The notes beneath the pieces were generated by a model. The model saw only the letters and a list, made by a program, of their open reading frames with translations. It did no database searches and was not told the DNA's origin. A program made the position numbers and the translations under genes. Shown one piece after another: positions 6,298 to 13,123 of a stretch of 13,212 nucleotides of DNA. Position 1 is the stretch's first letter. Each line of letters begins with the position of its first letter. The stretch is from Cryomorphaceae bacterium (lineage in GTDB: Bacteria; Bacteroidota; Bacteroidia; Flavobacteriales; BACL11). The stretch covers positions 1-13,212 of the forward strand of contig CATEYX010000179.1 in the NCBI GenBank assembly GCA_949511925.1. The letters run 5' to 3'.

Positions 6298-9123
6298 TTA
6301 TATCAATTCACTTTTTAGGTATTTAGCCGTATAACTATCATTGCATTTAACGATACTTTCAGGAGTTCCGTTACAAATCAACTGCCCTCCTTTATCCCCA
6401 CCTTCTTTACCAATATCAATAATATAGTCAGCCATCTTAATTACATCCAAATTATGTTCAATAATCAATACCGTATTTCCTTTATCGACTATTGTATCAA
6501 TTACTTTTAGAAAAACTTTTACATCCTCAAAATGTAATCCTGTAGTAGGTTCATCCAAAATATAAAACGTATTTCCTGTGCTTCTTTTAGAAAGTTCAGA
6601 CGCCAATTTGATTCTTTGCGCCTCACCTCCACTTACAGTAGTTGCCGATTGACCTAAAGTAATATAACCCAAACCAACATCTTGCAAGGTTTTTATTTTA
6701 CGATAAATAGATGGAATAGCCTCAAAAAACTCAACCGCTTGATTAATGGTTAAATTCAATACATCAGAAATTGATTTTCCTTTAAAACGAACTTCTAAAG
6801 TTTCACGATTATAGCGTTTACCATTACAATCCTCACAATGCACCTCTACATCAGGCAAAAAGTTCATTTCTATAGTTTTCATTCCCCCTCCCTTACAACC
6901 TTCACATCTACCACCAACAACATTGAACGAAAAACGCCCTACTTTATATCCTCTAATCTTAGACTCTGGAAGATTCGAAAACAAAGCTCTAATATCAGAA
7001 AATACACCCGTATAAGTAGCTGGATTAGACCTTGGAGTACGACCAATAGCGGACTGATCCACCTCAATAACCTTATCCAAATACGCTAATCCATCAATGC
7101 TTTTATACGGTAAAGGCTCTTTTTCCCCTCTATAAAAATGCTTATTCAAAACAGGGTATAGTGTTCCGTTTATTAAGGTTGACTTACCACTTCCAGAAAC
7201 TCCCGTCACACAACACAACAACCCTAAAGGAATCTCAACATCTATATTCTTTAAGTTATTTCCTCTAGCCCCCCTAAGCGTTAAGGTCTTTCCATTTCCT
7301 TTTCTTCTCTTTTTAGGCACTTCAATTTTTTGAGTGCCATTTAGATAGTCAGCAGTAATATGATTATCGTTTAGAATAGTTTGATAATCGCCTTCAGAAA
7401 CTACTTCACCACCATGCACTCCAGCTCCAGGACCCAAATCAACAATAAAATCAGCTGATTTTATCATATCCTTGTCATGTTCCACCACAATAACTGAGTT
7501 TCCTATATCTCGTAATTTCTTTAAAGAATTTATCAATTTCAGATTATCTCTTTGATGCAACCCTATACTAGGCTCATCTAGTATATAAAGAACATTAGTT
7601 AGCTGTGTTCCAATTTGAGTTGCTAAACGAATCCTTTGCGCCTCACCACCACTTAATGTTTTTGAACTTCTGTTTAATGAAAGATAGGACAATCCCACAT
7701 CAATAATGAATTGCAAACGCTTAGTCAGCTCTTTAACAATCTGATTTGCAATTTTTAACTCATTCTCATTTAATGATTTTTCAATAGTCAGCACCCACTT
7801 AGCAAAAGAAGAAATATCCAAGTTTGACACTTCATTGATGCTTTTATCAGCCACTTTAAAATGAGACGATTCAATATTTAACCTACTTCCATTACAACTT
7901 TTACAATCGTGTTCGGACATGTATTTACTAGCCCACTTTTCAATAGATTTTACATATGCTAATTTCGATTGCTCCTCTATAAAATTAACAATCCCATCAA
8001 AATGTAATTTATAAGTTTTAGAAATTCCTGCTGACTTTAATTTTACTTTAAGATTTTCAGTAATTCCATATAATATTGCATCAATTCCTTCATTTGGAAT
8101 TTTATCAATAGGAGTATTTAAGGTGAAATCAAACTTCTTTCCAATCAATTCAATTTGTCCTAATATCCAATCTGACTTACGACTTGCAATAGGAGCTATC
8201 CCTCCTTTATTAATGCTTAATTCCTTATTTGGTAATATTTTTTCTTCATCTACAATCTTAAACTTCCCTAAGCCATTACATACTTTGCATGCACCCTTTG
8301 GAGAGTTAAATGAAAAAGAATTTGGTTCAGGATTTTTATAAGCAATTCCTGTATCAGGACACATTAAAGCTCTTGAAAAATACCTTGGTATTGTTGCTGA
8401 TTTTTCAATCACCATCATTACACCATCACCATCTTCCATAGCTAATTTCAGAGAAGAAATTAAGCGTTTTCTATTTGGTTCAGTTACTTTTAAGCGATCA
8501 ATAACTACTTCAATATCATGCGTTTTATACCTATCCAACTTTAGAGAAGGGGTTATATCAATAATTTCACCATCTACTCTAACTTTTAAATATCCTTTTT
8601 TAGCTAACTGATGAAAAAGCTCAGCATAATGTCCTTTTCGTGATCGTACAATAGGCGCCAAAACATTAATTGGTTTATTCTTAAAATCTAATTGTATTAA
8701 ATCTAAAATCTGCTCATCAGTAAAGCGTACCATCTTTTTTCCTGACTTATGCGAATAAGCCGTTCCAACCCTGGAATAGAGCAGACGCAAATAATCATAA
8801 ATTTCAGTAATTGTTCCTACTGTAGATCTTGGGTTCTTTGAAGTAGTCTTTTGTTCAATAGCCACAACAGGACTCAAGCCTGTAATCTTATCTACTTCTG
8901 GACGCTCCATATTTCCTAAAAACTGACGAGCATAGGCGTTAAAGGTTTCTAAGTATCGTCTTTGTCCTTCCGCATGAATAGTATCAAAAGCTAATGATGA
9001 TTTTCCGCTCCCACTTTTACCGGTAAACACAACTAATTTATTTCTAGGTATTTGAAGATTTATATTTTTTAAATTATGAACCCGAGCACCATAAATTGAT
9101 ATTTTATCTTTCTGACTTGCCAT
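6298..9123 (-). CDS. uvrA: Excinuclease ABC subunit A
   Basis: UvrA is the DNA-damage sensor of nucleotide excision repair. It dimerises, binds lesions and loads UvrB. From the ATG at 9123 the protein has 941 residues, normal for UvrA. Features in order: Walker A1 GKSGSGKS (35-42), a first zinc module around 255-282, ABC signature LSGGEAQR (490-497), Walker B LDEPSIGL (515-522), Walker A2 GVSGSGKS (641-648), zinc module C740-x2-C743 ... C763-x2-C766, second signature VSGGEAQR (830-837) and Walker B LDEPTTGL (856-863). In the first zinc module the usual second Cys is replaced: C255-P-D-T258, with C279 and C282 intact. A longer frame opens at 9162, but its 13 extra residues overlap the transglycosylase gene and do not look conserved. 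With the chosen start, the upstream stop and this ATG are separated by one base (TAG-C-ATG), suggesting translational coupling. Confidence 0.97.
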   Translation of the reverse strand: MASQKDKISIYGARVHNLKNINLQIPRNKLVVFTGKSGSGKSSLAFDTIHAEGQRRYLETFNAYARQFLGNMERPEVDKITGLSPVVAIEQKTTSKNPRSTVGTITEIYDYLRLLYSRVGTAYSHKSGKKMVRFTDEQILDLIQLDFKNKPINVLAPIVRSRKGHYAELFHQLAKKGYLKVRVDGEIIDITPSLKLDRYKTHDIEVVIDRLKVTEPNRKRLISSLKLAMEDGDGVMMVIEKSATIPRYFSRALMCPDTGIAYKNPEPNSFSFNSPKGACKVCNGLGKFKIVDEEKILPNKELSINKGGIAPIASRKSDWILGQIELIGKKFDFTLNTPIDKIPNEGIDAILYGITENLKVKLKSAGISKTYKLHFDGIVNFIEEQSKLAYVKSIEKWASKYMSEHDCKSCNGSRLNIESSHFKVADKSINEVSNLDISSFAKWVLTIEKSLNENELKIANQIVKELTKRLQFIIDVGLSYLSLNRSSKTLSGGEAQRIRLATQIGTQLTNVLYILDEPSIGLHQRDNLKLINSLKKLRDIGNSVIVVEHDKDMIKSADFIVDLGPGAGVHGGEVVSEGDYQTILNDNHITADYLNGTQKIEVPKKRRKGNGKTLTLRGARGNNLKNIDVEIPLGLLCCVTGVSGSGKSTLINGTLYPVLNKHFYRGEKEPLPYKSIDGLAYLDKVIEVDQSAIGRTPRSNPATYTGVFSDIRALFSNLPESKIRGYKVGRFSFNVVGGRCEGCKGGGMKTIEMNFLPDVEVHCEDCNGKRYNRETLEVRFKGKSISDVLNLTINQAVEFFEAIPSIYRKIKTLQDVGLGYITLGQSATTVSGGEAQRIKLASELSKRSTGNTFYILDEPTTGLHFEDVKVFLKVIDTIVDKGNTVLIIEHNLDVIKMADYIIDIGKEGGDKGGQLICNGTPESIVKCNDSYTAKYLKSELI

Positions 9124-9124
9124 G

Positions 9125-10090
9125 CTACTGTTCTGAATATGATTGAGTTTCCAAATCATCAAATACTAATAAGTCAGTATTAGTTGGAATCTTTAAAAAA
9201 TACTTTTTTCTTGATTTATCGGGCAAAGAAGAAGTTCTCAACCAAGGATTAAACTGTTTTAACAGTTTATAATTTATTCCATTTGATATTGCAAAATTAC
9301 TTAAATTAGCAATCGTAGAATCCACTTCTATAGTTTTATATTGAGGCATTATATACAAATCTTTTACACGAAACATAAACCCATATTTCTTAGGGTTTTT
9401 CATAATATCTTTAACTGCAATAATTCTAAATACATATCGACCTGTTTCTGAATTTAGATGCAAGTTATAATAATTATTTGTTCCTTGTTCCGCTATTCTT
9501 CTACGAGCACCATTTTTTCCCATATTATAGGAAGCTGCTGCCATAGTCCAACTACCAAATTTATCATAAGCATCATTCAAATATTCACACGCAACTTGAG
9601 TTGATTTTTCTAAATTATAGCGTTCATCAATAGCTGAATTTACTTCTAATCCATGTTCACGAGCCGTACCTTTTAATATTTGCCAAAAACCAGCTGCCCC
9701 AGCAGGAGAAACTACATTATCCAATCCACTTTCAATTAAAGCTAAGTATTTAAAATCATCAGGGATATTATTCTTTTTCAAGATAGGTTCAATAATTGGA
9801 AAATACTTATTTGCTTTTTTAAAAAATAACATAGTGTTTGACTGCCAATAGGTATTCTTAAGCAGTTCTTTATCAAATCGTTCCCAAATTTCAGGAGAAT
9901 TTATTGGAATTTCTTCTCCTGCAAAACTCAACCCTTGAGGCTGTAAAATAGAAAAAATTCCGTATTTAGTATTAAACTGTTTCTGATACAACTCATCATC
10001 ACTCCATAATTCACTTGAATAAATAAAAAGCTGAGCAAAAGCAAGAATCAGTAAAGAAGACCCTAAAAAATAAATGTGTTTTTGCTGCAT
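9125..10090 (-). CDS. Membrane-anchored or periplasmic lytic murein transglycosylase (SLT/GH23 domain, MltD-like)
   Basis: The protein cleaves the MurNAc-GlcNAc bond of peptidoglycan to form 1,6-anhydro products. Residues about 7-24 are a hydrophobic N-terminal segment (signal anchor or signal peptide). No lipobox Cys is seen. The GH23 domain covers about 105-225: ALIESGLD with catalytic Glu120, then SPAGAAGFWQI (128-138), and AAASYNMGKNG (184-194), all typical of the MltD-type subfamily. The C-terminal part (about 245-303) resembles the degenerate LysM-like region often found in Bacteroidota homologues (ISNGINYKLLKQFNPWL), but I cannot confirm this fold. The length of 321 residues is shorter than E. 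coli MltD, which has two LysM repeats. It is tightly packed: one base after rfbC and one base before uvrA, so it is almost certainly co-transcribed with both. Confidence 0.92.
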   Translation of the reverse strand: MQQKHIYFLGSSLLILAFAQLFIYSSELWSDDELYQKQFNTKYGIFSILQPQGLSFAGEEIPINSPEIWERFDKELLKNTYWQSNTMLFFKKANKYFPIIEPILKKNNIPDDFKYLALIESGLDNVVSPAGAAGFWQILKGTAREHGLEVNSAIDERYNLEKSTQVACEYLNDAYDKFGSWTMAAASYNMGKNGARRRIAEQGTNNYYNLHLNSETGRYVFRIIAVKDIMKNPKKYGFMFRVKDLYIMPQYKTIEVDSTIANLSNFAISNGINYKLLKQFNPWLRTSSLPDKSRKKYFLKIPTNTDLLVFDDLETQSYSEQ

Positions 10091-10091
10091 A

Positions 10092-10634
10092 TTAAAATTG
10101 ACTTTTAAAATTCTTAAAACTTCCTGCGACTAAATCTTTATCAGAAACTAATGGATTTATAGCTCTCCAATCAATATTTAAATCTTTATCACTCCAAAGC
10201 AATGCCTCTTCAGATGCTGAATTATAAACTTCTGTACATTTATAAGTAAAAATTGTATCATCCTGAAGTGTAACAAAACCATGAGCAAATCCAGGAGGGA
10301 TCCAACAAATAGTTTTATTTTCTTCATTAAGTTCAATTGAAAAATGCTTTCCATAAGTAGAAGACTCTTTTCTGATATCTACCACAACATCTAAAACAGC
10401 ACCTTTTATAACTCGCACTAATTTACCTTGCGAAAAAGGTGGGTTCTGAAAATGCAAACCTCTTAACACACCCTTACTTGAAAGAGACTGATTATCCTGA
10501 ACAAAATCCAAATTCAAAACATTTTTAGCAAAGGATTCTTTACTCCAACTTTCAAAGAAATGCCCTCTATCATCTCCAAAAATCTTAGGCTTTATAACTA
10601 GCAAACCTTCAATTGGGGTTTTTATTATTTCCAT
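10092..10634 (-). CDS. rfbC: dTDP-4-dehydrorhamnose 3,5-epimerase
   Basis: This enzyme (RmlC/RfbC) epimerises C3 and C5 of dTDP-4-keto-6-deoxyglucose in dTDP-L-rhamnose synthesis for surface polysaccharide. The 180 residues are the standard length for this cupin-fold enzyme. Visible landmarks: FGDDRGHFFESW (19-30), RGLHFQ with the general base His61, Lys71 in QGKLVRVIKGAVLDVVVD, PPGFAHGFVTL (113-123) with His118, and FTYKCTEVYN (129-138) with Tyr131 as probable general acid. The other rhamnose genes (rfbA, B, D) are not in this window, so it is separated from them here. It is the first gene of the five-gene minus cluster, behind a good promoter. The next gene starts one base after its stop (TAA-T-ATG). 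Confidence 0.96.
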   Translation of the reverse strand: MEIIKTPIEGLLVIKPKIFGDDRGHFFESWSKESFAKNVLNLDFVQDNQSLSSKGVLRGLHFQNPPFSQGKLVRVIKGAVLDVVVDIRKESSTYGKHFSIELNEENKTICWIPPGFAHGFVTLQDDTIFTYKCTEVYNSASEEALLWSDKDLNIDWRAINPLVSDKDLVAGSFKNFKSQF

Positions 10635-10660
10635 TTATTATTTTTTAATTTACTAAAAGC

Positions 10661-10692
10661 CAAATATAGAAAAATGAACTACTTATTTTCAA
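10661..10692 (-). promoter_or_regulatory. Bacteroidota promoter for rfbC and the downstream cluster
   Basis: On minus there is a -33 TTG (10690-10692), a 21-bp spacer, then TATATTTG (10661-10668), which fully matches TAnnTTTG. It is the best two-part promoter in the window. Transcription would start near 10655, about 20 bases before the rfbC ATG at 10634. It probably drives rfbC, the transglycosylase and uvrA, and perhaps log and the SPOR gene. Confidence 0.65.
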
Positions 10693-10712
10693 GAAAAAAC
10701 GAACAATAATTG

Positions 10713-10720
10713 TAGTTTTG
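10713..10720 (+). promoter_or_regulatory. Bacteroidota -7 box for the FKBP lipoprotein gene
   Basis: TAGTTTTG is a full match to TAnnTTTG, 34 bp before the ATG at 10755, giving a leader of about 28 bases. The expected -33 region (around 10686-10692, TTTTCAA) has no TTG and coincides with the -33 element of the divergent rfbC promoter. The two promoters are back to back and may compete. Confidence 0.55.
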
Positions 10721-10754
10721 CCAACAAATTACAAATCTTATAAAAATAACTATT

Positions 10755-11432
10755 ATGAATAAAACATTACAATTATTAATCGTTGGTTTTGCGATTGTTT
10801 TGAGCTCATGCTCTAATGATGCAACTGACAAAACACCAGAAACAGAAATGGAAAAAGTAAGTTACAGTTTAGGAGTAAATGTGGCAACAGGAGTTAAAGC
10901 ACAAGGACTAGACACTATTGATGCAAATGCAGTAGCAAAAGCATTTAAAGATGTATTTGCAGGAAATGATTTAGATATTTCGGAAGAAGAAAGCATGCAA
11001 GTATTGCAAGATTATTTCGGGAAATTAGCTGCTGAAAAAAGCGCTCAAGCAGGAGCGGCAGGATCAGAATACCTTGCTGAAAATGCAGTTAAAGAAGGAG
11101 TAATAACAACTGAAAGCGGATTACAATATGAAGTAATGAATGCTGGAAGTGGTGCTAAACCAACTGCAGATGACCAAGTTACTGTACATTACCATGGTAT
11201 GCTTACTGACGGAACTGTATTTGATAGTTCAGTAGATAGAGGAGAGCCTGCACAATTTGGCGTAACTCAAGTTATTCCAGGGTGGGTTGAAGCTTTACAA
11301 TTAATGAGTGTTGGTGACAAATGGAAACTAACTATACCTTCAGAATTAGCTTATGGAGATAAAGGAGCAGGAGGCTTAATTGGCCCAGGAGAAACTTTAG
11401 TATTTGAAGTAGAGCTTATAGGAATTAACTAA
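10755..11432 (+). CDS. FKBP-type peptidyl-prolyl cis-trans isomerase lipoprotein (Mip/FkpA-like)
   Basis: This is a folding helper that isomerises X-Pro bonds in the periplasm or at the cell surface. The N-terminus is a lipoprotein signal, with hydrophobic residues 5-16 and lipobox LSSC giving lipidated Cys19. Residues about 34-110 are an alpha-helical FKBP_N dimerisation part like that of Mip, FkpA and FklB (VSYSLGVNVATGVKAQG, Glu-rich DISEEESMQVLQDYF). The catalytic FKBP domain is about 136-225, with VHYHGMLTDGTVFDSS (144-159), VIPGWVEAL (173-181) and LAYGD (198-202). Conserved pocket residues seen are Tyr146, Phe156, Asp157, Val173, Ile174, Trp177 and Tyr200. At 225 residues it has the usual length. 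It is a single-gene unit on plus, divergent from rfbC and convergent with a DUF2147 gene. Clients cannot be predicted. Confidence 0.94.
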   Translation: MNKTLQLLIVGFAIVLSSCSNDATDKTPETEMEKVSYSLGVNVATGVKAQGLDTIDANAVAKAFKDVFAGNDLDISEEESMQVLQDYFGKLAAEKSAQAGAAGSEYLAENAVKEGVITTESGLQYEVMNAGSGAKPTADDQVTVHYHGMLTDGTVFDSSVDRGEPAQFGVTQVIPGWVEALQLMSVGDKWKLTIPSELAYGDKGAGGLIGPGETLVFEVELIGIN

Positions 11433-11455
11433 TTCCCTAAAAAAGCAGACTATAG

Positions 11456-11487
11456 AAAAAGCCGAGTATTATTACTTGGCTTTTTTT
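11456..11487. terminator. Intrinsic terminator of the FKBP gene, overlapping the end of the convergent DUF2147 gene
   Basis: The left arm AAAAAGCCGAGTA (11456-11468), loop TTAT (11469-11472) and right arm TACTTGGC plus T7 (11473-11487) pair along their whole length with one G-T wobble. The T run follows on plus, and a five-base A run gives a shorter T run on minus, so it may act in both directions. The stop codon of the minus-strand gene (11472-11474) lies at the loop/stem boundary, and the right arm encodes its last Lys/Ala residues. Confidence 0.85.
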
Positions 11488-12080
11488 AGTTCGTCTATTT
11501 TTTTTATGATTTCATTTAAATCTTCTCTTAGCTGAATTAACAACTTTTCATTTTCTATTTTTTTTATGATTTTATTTAAGTCTTCAGCCAACTGAATTAA
11601 TAAATTTCTTTTTTTTGTAGTCGGGTTACTAATTAAATATTCATCTACATATCGGGTCCAGGTTGATGAATAACGCACTATAAAAGATAAACCTATATAC
11701 CCTCTTAAATTCAATGTATTTGCATCTTTTAGGGTTATTATTCCAGTATAAGTCTTTCCTTTTTTAGTATCGTAAAGCCTCCCATTATCCCAGACATTTC
11801 CGGCAATATGTGCGAAACTAGACATCATAATCAACCCTACACTTTCTCTATTTCTTAAACTTACATCTGGATTCAATAAATCAGTTTTGGGATTGCCGTT
11901 TTCATCATTTGGGAATTTCATCCAAGTAACTTTACCTGAAACTGTCTGTCCCTCTTCAAAAAGAGTAATGACAATATCATCTTTAGCATTATACCATTGG
12001 CCAACTAGATCAACATTTGTTTGTGCAAAAGCAAACATTGAAATTACTGAAAATAGAAGTATTAAGATTATATTCTTCAA
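11472..12080 (-). CDS. Secreted DUF2147 protein with an added C-terminal repeat tail (paralogue 1)
   Basis: DUF2147 proteins are small secreted proteins of unknown function. Residues 1-19 are a signal peptide (hydrophobic, ending FAFA before Gln20). The domain spans about 25-144: LVGQWYN, VSGKVTWMKFPND, DLLNPDVSLRNR, VWDNGRLYDTKKGKTYTG, LNLRGYIGLSF and STWTR. Compared with the upstream paralogue it is degraded near the end: FIGR-SSTWTR has become FIVRYSSTWTR (Gly lost, one residue inserted), and DP in the LYDP motif is DT. A tail of about 57 residues (146-202) follows that the paralogue lacks. It is Lys/Glu/Ile/Leu rich and made of two 20-residue repeats (LLIQLxEDLNxIIKKI), probably an amphipathic helix or coiled coil. 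The upstream 114 bp contain no TAnnTTTG box, so it may be co-transcribed with the paralogue. Confidence 0.82.
   Translation of the reverse strand: MKNIILILLFSVISMFAFAQTNVDLVGQWYNAKDDIVITLFEEGQTVSGKVTWMKFPNDENGNPKTDLLNPDVSLRNRESVGLIMMSSFAHIAGNVWDNGRLYDTKKGKTYTGIITLKDANTLNLRGYIGLSFIVRYSSTWTRYVDEYLISNPTTKKRNLLIQLAEDLNKIIKKIENEKLLIQLREDLNEIIKKIDELKKAK
11494..11613. repeat. Two-copy 60-bp tandem repeat encoding the DUF2147 tail
   Basis: Copies at 11494-11553 and 11554-11613 are directly adjacent and agree at about 48 of 60 positions by eye. The first 17 bases (TCTATTTTTTTTTATGA) are identical. The period is a multiple of three, so the frame is kept and each copy encodes one 20-residue helix unit. 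Most differences fall in the second half of the unit. Confidence 0.85.
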
Positions 12081-12194
12081 CTTGAAGTTTATATTAATTA
12101 AAATTTATAAAACTATGTTATTTAATAACAAGACAGTATACTGCATTATTGATTAAAAATTAATGGCTAAATAAATTATTATTTTAAGTAAGAA

Positions 12195-12632
12195 TTAATT
12201 TAACTTACGAGTCCATGTTGATGACCTACCAATAAAGGAAAAACCAATATACCCTCTTAAATCAATGGTGTTCTTATCTTTTAGAGTCATCATTCCACTA
12301 TAGGTTTTTCCCTTTTTAGGATCATATAACTCTCCATCATCCCAAATTTTATCTTTAATGAAAGCAAATCCAGTCAACATAACCATTCCCATTCTTGCTC
12401 GGGATTTTAATTTTTCATCCGGGTTTAAAGGGTCTGTTTTAGGGTTTCCATTATCATCATTTGGAAACTGCATCCAAGTAATTTTTCCTGAAACCGTTTC
12501 ATTATCTTCAAAAAGGGTAATAACTGCATCCTTTTCAGCATTGTACCATTCCCCTACTATATCTGCATTGGTTTGCGAAAATGCAAGCAACCCAATAAAA
12601 GCGAAAAGTAGTGTTGTTGTTATTTTTTTCAT
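12195..12632 (-). CDS. Secreted DUF2147 protein (paralogue 2)
   Basis: This protein of 145 residues consists of a signal peptide (1-19, cleavage likely before Gln20) and a complete DUF2147 domain. Family landmarks are IVGEWYN, VSGKITWMQFPND, KTDPLNPDEKLKSR, WDDGELYDPKKGKTYSG, IDLRGYIGFSFIGRSSTWTR, with the protein ending KLN just after. I start at the ATG at 12632 because it aligns residue for residue with the start of the neighbouring paralogue (MKKITTTLLF against MKNIILILLF). An in-frame ATG two codons earlier (12638) is also possible. The two genes are adjacent in the same direction (gap 114 bp) and share about two-thirds of their domain residues by eye, so they look like a tandem duplication. 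Function is unknown; the family is often found in secreted or periplasmic proteins. A degenerate -7 box (TATCTTTA on minus, 12647-12654) is the only promoter hint. Confidence 0.88.
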   Translation of the reverse strand: MKKITTTLLFAFIGLLAFSQTNADIVGEWYNAEKDAVITLFEDNETVSGKITWMQFPNDDNGNPKTDPLNPDEKLKSRARMGMVMLTGFAFIKDKIWDDGELYDPKKGKTYSGMMTLKDKNTIDLRGYIGFSFIGRSSTWTRKLN

Positions 12633-12664
12633 AATCATATTTTTGATAAAGATAATAAAAACTA

Positions 12665-13041
12665 TTAATTAATCCTTTTAAGTTCTGCTTTCTCACTTGT
12701 AACTGAACTTACCAATAAATTGAATTGATTTTCATTCACATTATCTAGCAAATAACACTGCTTTCCATTATTGCAATTCCATTATCATCTAATATATTTA
12801 CATAAAATTAATTACCTCTTGATTTTACCACAAGACTATCGGTGTTAATACTCATACCGTCAATTGCATCTATCGCAACCGAATGAGTATCTGTTTCAAT
12901 TAAAAAAGTACCATGATATTTTTCTGGAATCTCAGAAAGGGGCTCTAAAAATTCAGGTTGATGATTTACAAAAGATACATTAGTCCAAGACGCTAAACTA
13001 AAAATAAGTACACTTAAAAAAAATAAATTCTTAAAAAATAT
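12665..13041 (-). pseudogene. Decayed gene for a small secreted protein (no start, in-frame stop, frameshift)
   Basis: The 490 bp between the DUF2147 gene and der hold no intact gene, but minus-strand reading shows remains of one. From 13041 a frame opens without ATG and encodes a signal-peptide-like stretch (KNLFFLSVLIFSLAS), then QPEFLEPLSEIPEKYHGTF, ETDTHSVAIDAIDG and SLVVKSRGN, ending at a TAA (12808-12810). Beyond that stop the same frame still reads as protein (FYVNILDDNGIAIM) until a TAG at 12745-12747. The reading then continues sensibly in another frame (CYLLDNVNENQFNLLVSSV, SEKAELKRIN) to a TAA at 12665-12667. The frame change lies about 12748-12790. The only in-frame upstream ATG (13060-13062) is followed by two stops. 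I do not recognise the family. The HSVAID...YVNILDDNG pattern is a little like small beta-sandwich DUF3244 proteins, but this is a guess. Confidence 0.6.
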
Positions 13042-13123
13042 TTATTAATAATTAGTAAACATATACAATTTAAATAAAGTATTATTTTAGCGAAAAAACT
13101 CTAAATTAACTAGATTGAAATAA

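Noticed and set aside
6298..9162. Longer UvrA reading from an ATG at 9162
   Set aside because: The 13 extra residues overlap 38 bp of the transglycosylase gene and do not look like UvrA. The ATG at 9123 gives the family's usual N-terminus.
12134..12143. Palindrome CAGTATACTG between the two DUF2147 genes as an operator
   Set aside because: It is perfect but only 10 bp in AT-rich DNA and has no promoter box beside it. Chance is a sufficient explanation.
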